Assembly: GCF_000003815.2 (NCBI RefSeq)
Contig: NC_049989.1
Location: forward strand, 4,005,174 to 4,069,173
Reading direction: 5' to 3'
DNA from: Branchiostoma floridae
Lineage: Eukaryota; Chordata; Leptocardii; Amphioxiformes; Branchiostomatidae
Length of the DNA stretch: 64,000 bases
Shown piece by piece: positions 11,601 through 26,100 of this stretch. Under the pieces are notes generated by a model. It searched no databases and was not told where the DNA came from. It was given only the letters and a program-made list of their open reading frames with translations. The stretch's first letter is position 1. Every line of letters starts with the position of its first letter. The translations under genes were made by a program, and so were the position numbers.

Positions 11601-13077
11601 CATTTTGTCAACATGCATGACCAACAAGAAGTTGAATTTATTTGCCAGCATTGCATTGCAGTTGTCGTTGGGCATTACCGGAGTTATAACAATCACGTTC
11701 ATTTCTTGCTTCTATGTTTTCAATGTTCCCTTATCTAGATTAATATAGATTTGTTCTGTTATCATCATCATCATCTCTGACATTATTTATCTCTGAATGC
11801 CAGCCTAAAATCATCCCTTTTGGCTTTGCTAATCACTTGTTTCGAACCTTTGTATCTCAAGTCATAATGTCTATTATTTGGTTTAAACCTATGAAGAGAT
11901 TTAAGTTAGACTGTCTTAATGGTTCATGTCAGTACTCGTAGCTCCTCTGACATATATTCTAGCATGAAGAAACCAATGAACGAGAATCCATGTCGATGTT
12001 TCCACTCCATAGTTCAGTTTAAGGCAGCTTCCGGGGCCATCTTATGGAAGTTATCCATCTGGAGTAACAGGAAGGAGAGATAGAATCACACAAGAGTTTC
12101 TTTTTCTGTGAAGTGACTGGCAAACATGACATTGGATCTAACATATATCTTACTTGCTATATAGAGAATTGCATCAGTAGAAAACTGACGGAAAACTAAA
12201 CAAGAGAGCATGAAAGCCGATATTGCTGTCGAGACACCACAATTTGACCACAACACATTTGCGGCGATACACATGAGGTCTCTAATTTTCGCCGAGCCCT
12301 TAAGTCGTCGAATAAGCCGATTTTTGTGTAAGACCAGCTCAACACCCGGCCTTTTTTTGCGAGATGACCGAGTGGGTTCCACACAGACCCCAAAATGTGT
12401 TGTTCAATAACATTTTATTTCCAAATTTTAACGATGATCTTTGTATATACATAACCTCAGCAATGTAAGAATAGAATATTTTGATGTGTTGAGATGCAAG
12501 TAATTCCAACTCGTTATCATAATCTATGCAAAAGATCAGAAGGACCACGTTTTGCACTAAGCCTATTCAAACCGCGGATTGGTTTTTGAGGCCTGTATCA
12601 AGTTTCATGTGACATAACTCTTCAACGGCTTCCTCTGTAGCCACCAATTGTTTGTGTTCCCATGACAATGGAATTGAAATGGATAATTCAGATGTTATAT
12701 TTCCCTTTTCCAGCTTAAAAGGTTTGCCAAAGAATCCTCAAGAAGATCGTTAACATGTTGAACTTACTATATTGCCTGTGCATTTGAATATAGAGTTTGG
12801 CTGGTCTACAATTAGTATTTTTTCTTGCAGGGTTGAAGGACTAGTTGCAGACCTCAGTCATAGCTGACAAGCTATTCTACTTTTGACACTGACAACTACT
12901 ACCTCGCTCTATGTCTGGCAGACCTGGCTAGCTGGGTTGGATCCTGGTAAAAACCAGATGAAAGATGTTAAAGAAACAGTAGGGGAAGCTTACTCTTCAA
13001 GCAGAGGTTGACGGGAAAAGCGTGTCCTTCTCCTTATATGCCGTCTTTTTCTGTCAATTAGCTAACAGGGGCGCTAT
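8700..13077. other. Intergenic region without recognisable genes
   Basis: Only short open frames without family signatures. Positions 9750-9830 share a block (CTCGTTCTCATT... TTGTTCGAAAAATAAAT) with the reverse complement of 50255-50340, so a dispersed repeat is present. The 3' end of gene A may extend into this region. Confidence 0.4.
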
Positions 13078-13409
13078 CTAGTAGCAATATTTTAACTTAC
13101 TATTGCAGATAACACTAGCATCCTCATCATGGCCGCAGTTATGGCTGCCCCATCCATTGTGGTTGCAGTACTCCAGACGTTCCGCATTTGCACCACAGTC
13201 CACGTTGTCCATAAAGATTGGGCCATTCCCCTGTCCGAATGCTGCACGCCATGGCGCCTCGCGGGCGCTACCGTAGCCGAGCTGACGGCACACCACATGA
13301 GCGTCGGGCAGGTCCCAGGCATCGTCACAAACCGTCCCCCATTGGCCGTCGTGGTAAACTTCTACCCTTCCCTCGTGGTCACCAGATCCACCGACCAGAC
13401 GAACTGATG
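13078..13409 (-). CDS. Gene A exon: SRCR domain 2 (last recognised exon)
   Basis: [37 protein letters not shown] and HNGWGSHNC with six cysteines. The frame runs to a TAG at 13078-13080. A good donor (AATA|gtaagt, exon end 13101) in the usual phase 1 suggests the transcript may instead splice to further exons that I could not find. Confidence 0.85.
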
Positions 13410-14085
13410 CTGTATGTATGTTTGTCATTAATTATACAAGTAAGACTCTCATTTGCATAAATCATATTAGTTGATCATCTCCTTCACAAAAATAACAGAC
13501 GTACACAACCTATATCCCAGTACTGGGAAGCCGATTTCGTCTAGCCCTTACAAGCTTTCCGGTTTATATTACTTTCCCGGCATATATTCCTTTCCCGGCA
13601 TATTCCCGGTTAAAAATCGCGAATCGACACCCCCCTTCCCCAACCCCCGAAAAAAAATCGCCAAGCTTCCCAGAGAGGCCGGTGAAGGAGGCTAGGTAAA
13701 CACTGAGTGCCCGAGAAAAGAGGTTAATTTCTTGAATTATACATTCTCCTCATTAATCGTGTAAACTAAGCCGAGATTTTTATGCAATACATTTCAGGAT
13801 TTCCATCATCACCTAATTTCCAAAGTCGCTCACTGCAGTTCAAAACAAGCCGCCAGGTGGCCCAAACTTACACGACTTACTCCCTGCCCAAAGACGTACG
13901 CACTACTCAAAAGTCATGAACCTGGCACTTGAGGAAAATTTTACCTCCATTTTTTTAAACCTCCGCTGCAGTACCGTAACTCACCGCTAGGAAGCCCATT
14001 ATCGAACTTCACCTTCCTTTCCCCAACCCCTACATAACTACCAAAAATCATACAAATGATCACAACATCGCGAGTTATCTTGTCC

Positions 14086-14120
<35 letters not shown>

Positions 14121-17100
14121 GCTGTAGTGCCGACGGAAAGTGACAGGTTTATTTTCGAATAGGGCTTTCATTTCTGCAACCGCTACTCAAATACCAAATA
14201 TCATGAAAGTCCATCAACAGGTACTATAATTATATGCTGTTGACCTACATATAGAGACACAACATCATGTCATAACCAAAAATATAAACTTCTTGGCGAA
14301 GGTAATAAGAATTACAACTATAACTTTACCTATAACGGCAACTGTACGTATAAAACTTACGTTCGCAGGAAACTCCGGCATCTTCTGAATGATCACAGTT
14401 ATTAGTCCCCCAGCCATTGTGGCTGCAGCCTTGGAGAGCTGACTCTAAAGATAATCCGGAACATCCTACATCATCCAGCCAGATCTGTCCGGACCCCTGA
14501 CCGAAGTGGGCCTGCGTTTGGGGTGTACCAGATCGGTATCCCAGCTGACGGCACAGCACCGTGGCATCGAAAATATCCCACCCATCGTCACAAACTGTTC
14601 CCCATTGGCCATTGTGGTTGATCTCTACTCTACCTTCGTAGTTCCGAGCTCCATTAACCAGGCGGATATGTTCTGACAAAACACACATAGGAACATAATA
14701 CTTGTGGTCTTGAATGTATATTTTCACCTTGAAAATAATTTTGGTAAGCCCCAAAACTTAGTCTTCGTCTTGACCGTATATAGCTCAAATCCTGTTGGAA
14801 TATATGACATTGTTAAGCCTCATATATTACCCTCTGCGATTGTATCATGCCTGCTGCTCCAACCTAGTCTAACTACGCACAAGCACTAAGTAAATAACAT
14901 GTCTACCATGTTCGTACGTCTTGTACAGTAGCTATGTTACAAACGGTTGGATGGGGAAAGATAAGAACATTGTACCTGTAGCGCCAATCATGTAGACGTC
15001 GTTTGCATGTGGTCCACCTTTTCCGTTCCCGAAGCAGTGGTTCGAGGCCCCGTACATCCTGTACCTGTCCGCATCGGACGACCCTGCACACCACCCGTCG
15101 TTTTGCAGGGCAAACACCGTGAAGCCACGAGACTTGGCGACCTGGTAACACTTTTCCACGGCATTTTGGCGGGCTAAGTAGGCCCCGTCCAGGCGAGGAT
15201 CTGACCCCTCGAGAGTTGGAATGGCGCGCTGTGTAGAGTCTGTCCAGCATCCCAGGTGTGAGTATCGCGCTGGGTGTGGGGGAAATATGTACATACAGAG
15301 TTGTGCTGTCGTCCCAAACGTTACAGGGGGCAGTTTGGGAAAATGTTTACTGTAACGATGTCAACCAAATGGTATTGGTCGTCGCAAAAAGTATTGTCTT
15401 TCAGACACGATGGACAGTTTCTATACGACATACAAATACAAAAGTCAACTTTCGTAGCACCTGTTCTTGGTACATGTTACAGGTTTAAGTTTGTTACCGG
15501 TATGTTATGACCGACGCATATACCTTGCTGGCCAATGCTGAATAAATATTCATTCCATCAGATAAACCTCGTCCAAAACGGATGGTGGGAGACAAGGCAT
15601 CAAAATATGTTGGGGAAGACGAACATTACCAAGCGCCAAGATTACGGTAAATCTTCAGCTACTCTCCTCCAGGCCAGTCTCCGTTGCAGTCTTCGAACGG
15701 GCTGTTTTTTATGATCAGCGATGCTCAACGTTGGCTTTGTTCTCTTGTGCCGGGAAAGGGAGTTTACCCAGGAAGGGAGTTTGCTGTGGGAGTTTCCCAG
15801 TAGGAAGCCGATTTCGCCTAGCCCGTACAAGCTTTCCGGTGTATATTCCTTTCCCGGCATATTTCCTTTCCCGGCATATTCCCGGTTAAAAATTGCGAAT
15901 CAACCTACCNNNNNNNNNNNNNNNNNNNNNNNNNNNNNNNNNNNNNNNNNNNNNNNNNNNNNNNNNNNNNNNNNNNNNNNNNNNNNNNNNNNNNNNNNNN
16001 NNNNNNNNNCCAGCCCCCCCCCCCAAAAAAAATTGCCAAGCTTCCCAGAGAGGCCGGTGAAGGAGGCTAATTTTGGCGTGAAAGGGAGTCCCGTACGCCC
16101 CCCCCCCCCCATAAAAACCAGCCCCGTTCCAAGACTGCAACGGAGGCTGCAGCAGAACGAATCATTTGAGAAAGAATTCGAAGTTTCAATCTAACCTGGC
16201 ACTCCAACGGGAACGCAGTTGTAGCCTATCTCTAGGTACTTAGTGACCCCGCCACACGGGTCTCCGAAGACATCGTTGTTCGCGACCACTTCGCAGGCAG
16301 CCAGGCCGTCACATTTGTTCCTCACCAGGAAAGAAGACACGGCAGACATACATGCGCCTGCGGAGTTTATCAACACGTGATTATTTGTTCTTTAAGCATA
16401 TTATGAAATAATGAATGAATGAACTTAATTGCACGACATCTGTACATGGTACAATGTAAGGCACCAGTAATAATTCAATTTATTCAATGACACTCGTCGA
16501 AGGTCTGTAAGTATTAGTACCACACTGTCTCTACTGATTATGAAAGCAAACAGGATGTTAAGCATATAAACATTAATTATCGTTTGTGTACCTGTTCTAT
16601 TATGGGCCCTATGAAACTTGTCCATGTTGGATCATGGAATACCCGAAATGAAAAAGTTCGTTGTTCCTTATGTATTGCATAAAAACAGGTAAATCATGCA
16701 CTCCTTCTTCTAACAAATGTTTACGTAAGGGAAGGCTTTTGCGCCATTCCAGATGCTACTGTGCACCCCCCCCCCCTCCCATGATAACAAATCTTAGCTT
16801 ACCTTGCACAGTTGACGGCGATGAACCATCTGGAACTAACATGTGGAAGAACCATTGTAGTACAAGTTAAACTCCAATGCATGTAAGACACTTGTAAATA
16901 ATAGCGCCAGGTGTTTCTGACACATATGTGTATCATCTGCCGGAGATACATTTTAAGCCAAAAAAGATAGCTAGCTACTTTCCGGCGTCTGACAATATCA
17001 TTATGACACAAACAATCCACTCAGGCGACTTCTTACACAGCCAGTATTGCATCAACCTGGTGGAGAACTAAACTGCTATGATTTAGCCATTACTGTGCAT

Positions 17101-20100
17101 GTATTGATACAGTATCTGTAGATGCATTATTTTGTATACCTTGTTCAATGCTGTAGGCCATATGCCTGAAATAAACAATATTGTATAAAACAAATCTATA
17201 AATGTACAAATTCTGACTCCAACAACTTCTTGTATTAAGTGGGACAAGACGAGATTTTTAGACATTGTCGAGTGTTCAAATATTTGTCAAATCTTTCAAT
17301 AGTCTTTCTATGATCCCGAGTCATTGGTAACGGGTTTCCAAAAGGTTTTTGTCCTGCAGAAATAGGGCATTGGAGGCATCTGTACCGAAAGGAACCTGAT
17401 AGTTTCAACTATCATGTAAAGCGATGCATTTCAACTCAGTTCATCCTTGTAGTACTAGTGTCACAAGTGCAGGGACGTTATACATACCTAGTTCACCGTT
17501 GGTACACCCGGCGTTTCTGATTTTCCCGTACATAGCTGTCAGGACCCGGATAACCTTTCCACCATCACAGCTAAGTCGGGCCGTCGAGTGTTCACAGTAG
17601 TTTATAGCATGGTACTCTGAAAACGGGAGACAAAAAGGTACATTTTCCCTGAATCAGGAGTTCTTCTTCTAGTTCTTCTGAATGGCACAGAAAGCTTAGC
17701 TTAATATGGCATTGGGTACATCGATCATAATTTTTAATCAATGAAGAAGGTACATTTTCTCCGTGGATCTGGAGTTCAAAGTTCTTATAAATGACATAGA
17801 AAGCTTAGCTGAAGATGGCATGGGTAATCATGATCTTTATCAATAAAGAAGGTACATTTTTCCCTGGATCAGGAGTTCTCCTTCCAGTTCCTATGAATGA
17901 CATGGCAACGCTTATAGCTGAAGATGGCATGGGTAAATTGATTATCCTTTTGATGTGTACTTAACAAACAAGTCCACTTATCTTAGATACATAACGTTCA
18001 TGCAACACAACCTTGTAGGAATACGTCATCCCCGGGCGACCGAAAGATGAGGAGTTACCGAAAAATCAGCAGGATGAATTTCTCCCCCAGAATAGATTTT
18101 CCGAGCATTAACCAGTCTGTTGAAGCTATTAACACAGTAATCACATCTACCTATCTTGTCGTAGAACACATTGTTCGGATTGGCAGTCGTCGGAGAATTG
18201 CAGGTCCCGGACTTGATAAAGCAATGATTGCCGGAGCTCAAGAAGGCCTTGCATCCCTCAGTTCTTGTGCACATGTCGGCACAGCCTTGCAGACCTGCCG
18301 ATCCCGACCAGATGTCGTTCCCAGGGCAGTCTCCTTGGCGAACGGTGTATCCATCGACCTCTTGTAGCCGGACTTGAGGGTCAAATAAAAGCGAGTCAAA
18401 CCTACGATTAGTACAGAGAGCTGTATGACGACTCATGTTTAGCTCAAAAACAAATCCGACATATACCTGTTTATACAATTCTTGAGGGTTCAAACAAGTC
18501 CATATAAAATGACTACAAGGATTAATTTTCTACCACGTACACAAAAGTCGAGTGGTCAGAGACGAAATCAAACATATACTGGAATCCGACTGCAGCATGT
18601 AACGTTAAATATGATGTAAAGCTGAAGACCTATAACTAACAGATACATGTCTTGTCTTTCTATATCTACAAAAACGTCCACAGTGACGTTTTTGACACCC
18701 ATGATTTAAAGGACAGCATCAGAAAATTTTCAATTCATTATTTTCCAGTAGTTTACTCATTAAAAAGTTGATGTACGTCAATTTTTACATTGATCCGCCT
18801 AATATGACCCTGTAGACACGTTTGAACTTCGCGCTCTCCTCCTTTCCCCGCCGCGCTGGCCGATGACGTAATGGCCGCGTTCCGAGAGTCTGACGTCACA
18901 GATCCAAAACTTCTAGCCAGCCATTTTGCTCCGTGAACCTCGGTCCTCTCAGCGGTAAATAATCACTCCGCCATTCTGGAGTTCAGTCCGTAGTTGTTGA
19001 CAATTACTTTCGTGGACCTGTAAGTCGCATTGTGACCTGTCTACGAAGCTATAGTCCCCGGGAGACTAAACATGAATGAGCTTGCCTGCGAGTAAACCGC
19101 GCGGCGACGGGACGAAATCAAAACAATGGCGGTGGGGAAGGTTCACGCACCGTGCCATTCTGGACTGTTACAAGAGCGAGTTTGGGTCAATCCTTACCTT
19201 CTCCTTTCCAGACAGCACAGCGATAATTACACGTAAGCTTCCACGAATTTTGGTTGAATTCACAGTTGTCCAACTGGCAGTGACATTAAAAAAAAAAAAG
19301 AAACATTTTCCTCTGACAACATCGGACGATCCCCTTTTCGCGCCGAAACATACATACAAAACAGGCCGGCATTGTGAATGGCGCGAAATGTCGGCTTCGT
19401 TTCAGAGTCCGTGATTTATTTTGATGGAACACCCAACAATCTCCGCCAAAGCTACATGATTGAAAAACCGGACAGTGCAGATAATTTACCTGAGAAACAG
19501 AAAATAAAGTGAGAGGCGAGGCGTAACTCGCTCGAATCTGTACAAGTTGCAGTGCTATCTGTTTCGGCGCGATAAGGGGATCGTTCGATATGTAGTGATC
19601 AAGGGTGTGTTGTCAGAGAAAAATGTTTCTTTTTTTTTAATGTCACTGCCAGTTGGACAACTGTGAGTTCAACCAAAATTCGTGGAAGCTTACGTGTAAT
19701 CATCGCTGTGCTGTCTGGAAAGGAGAAGGTAAGGATTGACCCAAACTCGCTCTTGTAACAGTCCAGAATGGCACGGTGCGTGAACCTTCCCCACCGCCAT
19801 TGTTTTGATTTCGTCCCGTCGCCGCGCGGTTTACTCGCAGGCAAGCTCATTCATGTTTAGTCTCCCGGGGACTATAGCTTCGTAGACAGGTCACAATGCG
19901 ACTTACAGGTCCACGAAAGTAATTGTCAACAACTACGGACTGAACTCCAGAATGGCGGAGTGATTATTTACCGCTGAGAGGACCGAGGTTCACGGAGCAA
20001 AATGGCTGGCTAGAAGTTTTGGATCTGTGACGTCAGACTCTCAGAACGCGGCCATTACGTCATCGGCCAGCGCGGCGGGGAAAGGAGGAGAGCGCGAAGT

Positions 20101-23100
20101 TCAAACGTGTCTACAGGGTCATATTAGGCGGATCAATGTAAAAATTGACGTACATCAACTTTTTAATGAGTAAACTACTGGAAAATAATGAATTGAAAAT
20201 TTTCTGATGCTGTCCTTTAAGGTTAACCGGTACCATCTGCATTAAAGCGCCTTTGTTTAGATCTACAGTTTTAGACTTTCAACAATGCTAAAGATTGTTC
20301 AAATGAAAAGCCAAGATGTACTTACATGTTTCACAGTTCGTGCCCTCATACGGTCCTGCGCAGTTGCAATCGTAACGGTTATTCCCATCCACACAGTTTC
20401 CGCCGTTCTGACAGGGGTTCGACTGGCATTCGTTGGTTGCTTTATGTCAATGAAGATGATACATGTATATGGTTGATGGTTAACCTGTCGGCACGTATTC
20501 TTATACAAATGATAAACATGTCAGACTATTTCTGCACAGATCAAGTTTCGAAGTTTGTTCTTACCCGAGCAGCCCGTTGCGCCCGCGGCGCTAGTGGTTC
20601 CAGTCGGACAGGTCTGACAGCCGGTAGAACCGGTGGAACTACTGTACTGTCCGGCAGGGCAGCTTTGACAGCTTGTAGATCCGTAGCTGGAGCTATACTG
20701 TCCAGCCGGGCAGGCCTGGCAGCTCGTGGACCCCTGACTGGAACTGTAGTACCCAGCTGAGCACGACACACAGCCGGTGGCGCCAGTGCTGGAGCTGTAC
20801 TGTCCTGCTGGACACAGCAGACAACTGGTGGAACCAGTGTTGGAGCTGTACCGTCCTGCTGGACAGTCTTGGCAGCTGGTAGATCCCTGACTGGAGCTGT
20901 ACTGTCCAGCTGGACATGGCAGACAGCTTCCGGAGCTTTGGATGGAGTTGTACTGTCCCGCTGGGCAGTTCTGACAGCTGGTGGAACCAGAGGTGCTGTA
21001 TTGACCTGCTGGGCAGTCCGCGCAGCTGGTGGAACCAGTGTTGGGGTTGTACTGTCCCGCTGGACAAACTGGGCAGGTGCTGGATCCACTCGTGGCGGTA
21101 AACCGACCTGCTGGACACGGCTCACAAGGAGTGCCTTTGAAACAAATAAGTCAACGTTCAGGGCACAGCAACAAAGAGGTACAATGCACAGAATGCTGTT
21201 AGAAAGTAAAACAGACTGTAAGATTTTAGTTTGTTATAATGAAGGCTAGTATGAAACGGCACAGTCATGGAACTTCGACTAACTGAATCAGAGGGTGATG
21301 AAGAATAACAAGCCTAAAGCTATTTTTTGCATTGGAAATTTAAAAAAAAGACACCACATTATATGGGAACCAATGCGCCTTTTAACACTAAAAATCCCTT
21401 GACAGAGCCTGGAGTTGGCCAGTCCAAAATGTGGTTAAGTCCAATTTTCTGTGGCTGATCCAAACAGGCAAACTAGAAAGGCAACATTTTCGGGAAAATG
21501 CTGCATGTCTTCCCCGTGGCCTTTTGTCAAGCTACTCACACACAATAACATACCATTCGGTGCGCCCTATAGTAGTACTGTATACCTTAAGCCGAAATTC
21601 TGGTTCAGGTCCGAACCCGAGTCCAGAGATTCAGGTTCAGGTGCTAGGGGCAAACAAGCCATGTACCAGACGATTTTAAATACTATTTATGACTTCATTT
21701 CCAATTCTGAGTTTTGATTGGCTACAGGTGAAAGACGGCTACAGAAACAGAAAGTCTTCCTTCGGGGAAGACTTAAAAATTAGGAATTGATGACCAAGTG
21801 CAAAGATAACTGTTGATTTAAGTCAAAGTTCAATGTTCTGTAATAACCTTCAGAGGCACTGAACTGTCCAGCGGCACAGTCTGTACAGGCCGTCCTGTCT
21901 GCGTTACTGTAGGTCCCTGCCGGGCAGATCTCCTCCACCTCGTCCCCATTCACGCACTGGTGGCCGGGACGACACGGTTCGCAGGAAAACACAGTGCTTG
22001 TTGATCCTGAATCAGCTCCTTTTTCAAATATGCAAAAGAATAGTTATACATTGCATTTGTGACTACAGTATAGACATGTTTTCTTCGTGTCAAATCATAT
22101 TGATATACAGACAAAAGGTATGTAGTTTTCTTTCACACCCGATTCTTTCTCCATGTAAAGCAAAGGTAAATGTAGCTCTTGTGAAGTGCGATGTTATCCT
22201 GGGGAACTTGATTCAAGCCATTCCGATCGTTTGGGTATGAGTAGCGCAAAGTGTCAGTGCCAGAGCTCTCGGTTCGAAGGCTCCGAAGGCTCCAGCCAGC
22301 TTAGTCAGCAAAGGTTATTGGCTGATTGCTTTATATAACATGAAAAGGTCATGGAGATGTAGTAGTAGATACAGATGAAAGGAGATCATAAGACAGATGT
22401 AAGGTTACATAATCAGCCCTTACCACAGACTGGAACGTCACACCGCTGCCATCTCGTGCTGGGATCTGTCGTGTAGCACCAGAGTTCGTGATGGTTGCCT
22501 TTCCGACAGTAGTTCTCCTCCAGCCCTAATGTCGGATGATCTTCAGGTCTGAAACTGTGGCTGTGAGGTGTCTGACTGTCCCAGCGCTGACACGTCTTGC
22601 CAGATTCGGTCACAGAGACTGTTCCTCGGTAGGATGCTCCATCTCCCACCTGGCAATCTCCAGCTGGTTGATGGAATTCAAAAAGACAGTTATCAATGCA
22701 AGCCGTCTTGATTTTCTAGCAGGGTATAACCTTGACTAACTTTGGCGACTAAAGACCACAGTGGTCGTTGAAAATTTGATCGTTTGTCATGATAATTTCG
22801 TGTTGGAAGAAAATTTAGCATTGTACACAGCTTCCATGATGAATTACCGTACCATTTTGCTATCAATTGTGCATTTGACAGTCCTTTTTCAGTCCAACAA
22901 GAAAACAACAGTTTTGTACCTTTACACCATACCAGTACCCACCCTTACTTACGACTGATCGGGGCGGTGTAACTGTCTAAGTTAAATTCTTCCCGGCACC
23001 ACACGTATGGTGGTACTTATGGCGTCGCCCATCACCGAGACGATTAAAAAAGTTAAACGTTAAAGTTTGCCCATACATCCACACATTTGTGCAAGTCACT

Positions 23101-26100
23101 ACAGCAGGGGGCTGGTCCGCTCATAGTGATGTATGTTTAACTTCTATACTCTTCCTCATTAGTGCCGAGTGCTAAGCAGAGAAAGCAGTATGTACCATTT
23201 TTAGTCTTTGGTATGACTCGGCCGGGGATCGAACTCACGACCCACTCGGCCATTGCACCGAGACGATTGATGATATCAAATTGTTGAACAAGTTTTTTCG
23301 GACGACAGGTAATGACAGGACATGTAAACTTTGGTATCGGTTCCGCAGTTTTTGTGCTGGGTGGATAATCAAAGCCGCACACATTGTATACCGTAGTATC
23401 AAACATATAACGGGCAATCATCTTCCTTCGCACGGTCCCCAACGGCTATCTAACTGCCTATTGGGGCCCTGCTATCTGGTGGCCCACTAGCAGTTACTGT
23501 GATTGTCGCCACAAACCAGCTGTCAGCCAATTAGAGAATAGGCCTTTCTTGGGCTTTCTGTTTACGAAAGCCATCTCGCAAAGGCCGCCGGGAATTCTAT
23601 CAGTCAATCATGTTACTTCTTACATAGCTCCATCCTTCTACGCCCGATCCCCAACGGCTGACTGCCCATGTAAGGGTAAGCTCATAAACATTTATAAGCA
23701 TGGCGGTCAGTAACTGATCTGAGTGCACCAGACAACAGAGGTGACCACGAGGAGTTTCGACACGACTGTCAGTAACTGATCTGAGTGCACCAGACAACAG
23801 AGGTGACCACGAGGAGTTTCGACACGACTGTGGTCCCTCTGCGTAGGCTTCCCATCCCTTCCACCTTCACCCCAAGAGAATCTACCAACCAGAATTCGAA
23901 GGGACCGCCTTCTGCCCTGGTTCACACCCTGACCCCAAGAGAATCTACCAACCAGAATTCGAAGGGACCGCCTTCTGCCCTGGTTCACACCCTGAAGTGC
24001 AGGATCCGTCAGAGTTTGTAAAGGTACATTCGGTACAATCGAGAGGTTCAGGCCCGGAACAGACGCTTCTTCCATCACCACTGACATCGGCACAGAGGCT
24101 GCTACATCCTGACGCAAAGAGATAAAGTCATAAGCCATGTAATAATTTCACGTGACGCTAAGCCGCCCCCCCCCCCACTAGACGGCGATCGCGCTGCGCT
24201 CTGACTGCGACCTACATAGGATATGTGTAACCTTCACTTTCATTCTAGGTATATCATACAAGATGTAAAACTGTGACCGAGAAGACAGCAAAACGCACAA
24301 AGTGTAGAAAGATTTTTTTTTCTTTTCTATACCATTCGTTAAGCAATCTGTCAAATTTAAGGTCGCAGAAAGAGCGCGGCGAGAGCATCGTCCTTGTAGA
24401 AAGGGTGTATAATTACCATAGACAAGTAGGCACGAATCACTAACGGACACAGAACGTCAGATATTTAGATTCTTATTTATGGGAACTACTGTATAAAAAT
24501 AGCTATCAAAAGTCGCTTAGCTGAAGTTCAGTCAATTAAAAACTAACATTGACAGGGTAGTCCGACCTCCAGAGTGTCCACATAGCGCGTAGTAGAAGAT
24601 TCCTTATGCCCCTGTCACATATAGGTGGTCACATTGCGCGAAAATCGATCTGACGACGAGTCTGCGGCAATCGCCCAAGCCTCGCTTATGATAATAACTT
24701 TATTGCACAACAATTGTACAAGGTACAAAGTATGACTTATATGTGACTGACGGTTTTCAGTTGAAATTTACGCGCAACCCTCAAATATTGCTGACCTTTG
24801 AACCTTGTCCTAGCAAGGTTCCGAACATTCCAAAACATGCCTAAAAGTCTGTTTTTCCAACACGATAAAAAGCCAACAGCCTTATCTGTAACATCAAGCT
24901 CCAAAATATAAACACAAGTCACTTTTGTCCTAACGCATATATCATGGGTGTGGCTGATCCAGACGTCGGCAAAAATAATAGGGTTTGGTAACTGATCATA
25001 AAAGCTTAAGCGGAGCGTCGATTGGTTCAGCTGCTTTAGGCTTCAAATGTAATGAGGGTAGAAATACGTACTCCTGCACACATTGTTGTCGTCATAGTGG
25101 GTAAGAGGACACTCATCCAAACACTCCACTCTGCCATGGCTGGGAGCACCCTCCATCATTTTCATGCCTACATGTGACAAATAGAAAACAATATAAAAAA
25201 ACTTGTACCAAATAGCTGTCGGACGTAATTTTTCTGCTATCTGTTTAGGGTAGGGGTACTCATTTGTAATATTCATAATGGAGACAATAAGAAATGTAAA
25301 CGAAAAAAAAACAGTCAGATAGTAGTCCAGAAATAATTTGGGTAAATTGAAAAGATGTTTCTAGCAACATGAACAGAATCGTCAAAGACAAAGGCAGCTT
25401 CGTAACTTCGACGAATGTCATGTGAAGCAATACTTATGGCATTGTTTGAGGTATCAGCGCACGGTGCAGCCAAATATTCATATATCTACGTAATCTGTTT
25501 AGACAACAGGAACCTACATTCGCAGAGTGAGGTGCCAGGCGTGAGGACCATGGCAGGAGGACAGGCAGCGGCACACTCAAAGTCACCGTCCGAGCCGTCG
25601 ATGTACGGGTACGGCACCTTCACGTTCATGCAGGCGATGCAGTCCCGCGGGGTGTCCGAGCCAGTGGTTCTACAGCCTAGACATAAAATATTTGTGTTAA
25701 AGTAACTGTATCTATGAAAACACCTACTGAGCAATCACCGTGACTAAGGAAGCTTTGGCGGAGAAAAGTACGTACAACTGTCGAGTTGCACGGAACGTCT
25801 GGACTCAAGCGATATTGAAACACAAGCTTCAGAGCCAATTGGGTTACATATTCATTGTCGGATGGACCAACACAGCAAGTCTAAACAAGAGTTCGGAGAC
25901 CTCATGCCGCCTTGAAATACCTATAGTTCTGCAAAGTTCTTGCTTCATTCTGTCTCATTAATCATGAAGAAGTGTAACTATAGAAGCATTATCTTTACCG
26001 CTTTCTGTTCCTTAATTATATACAAATATACTGCATGTATGGAAGTCCTATCCTTTGGCAGAATTTCATCTAAAATGATCTCCGAGCTTTCTCCAGTGCC

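Noticed and set aside
12086-12382. Possible hydrophobic C-terminal or membrane exon of gene A
   Set aside because: No acceptor gives the needed phase 1 without an early stop.
19076-19850. Matching ORFs on opposite strands ([12 protein letters not shown]...)
   Set aside because: They lie in the two arms of the foldback element, so the similarity is due to the inverted repeat and not two genes. Kept only as a possible captured fragment.
13105-22663. A separate SRCR/lectin gene distinct from the MACPF gene
   Set aside because: No signal peptide, start or promoter was found before the kringle exon, and all phases join the upstream exons. The one-gene model is preferred, though unproven.
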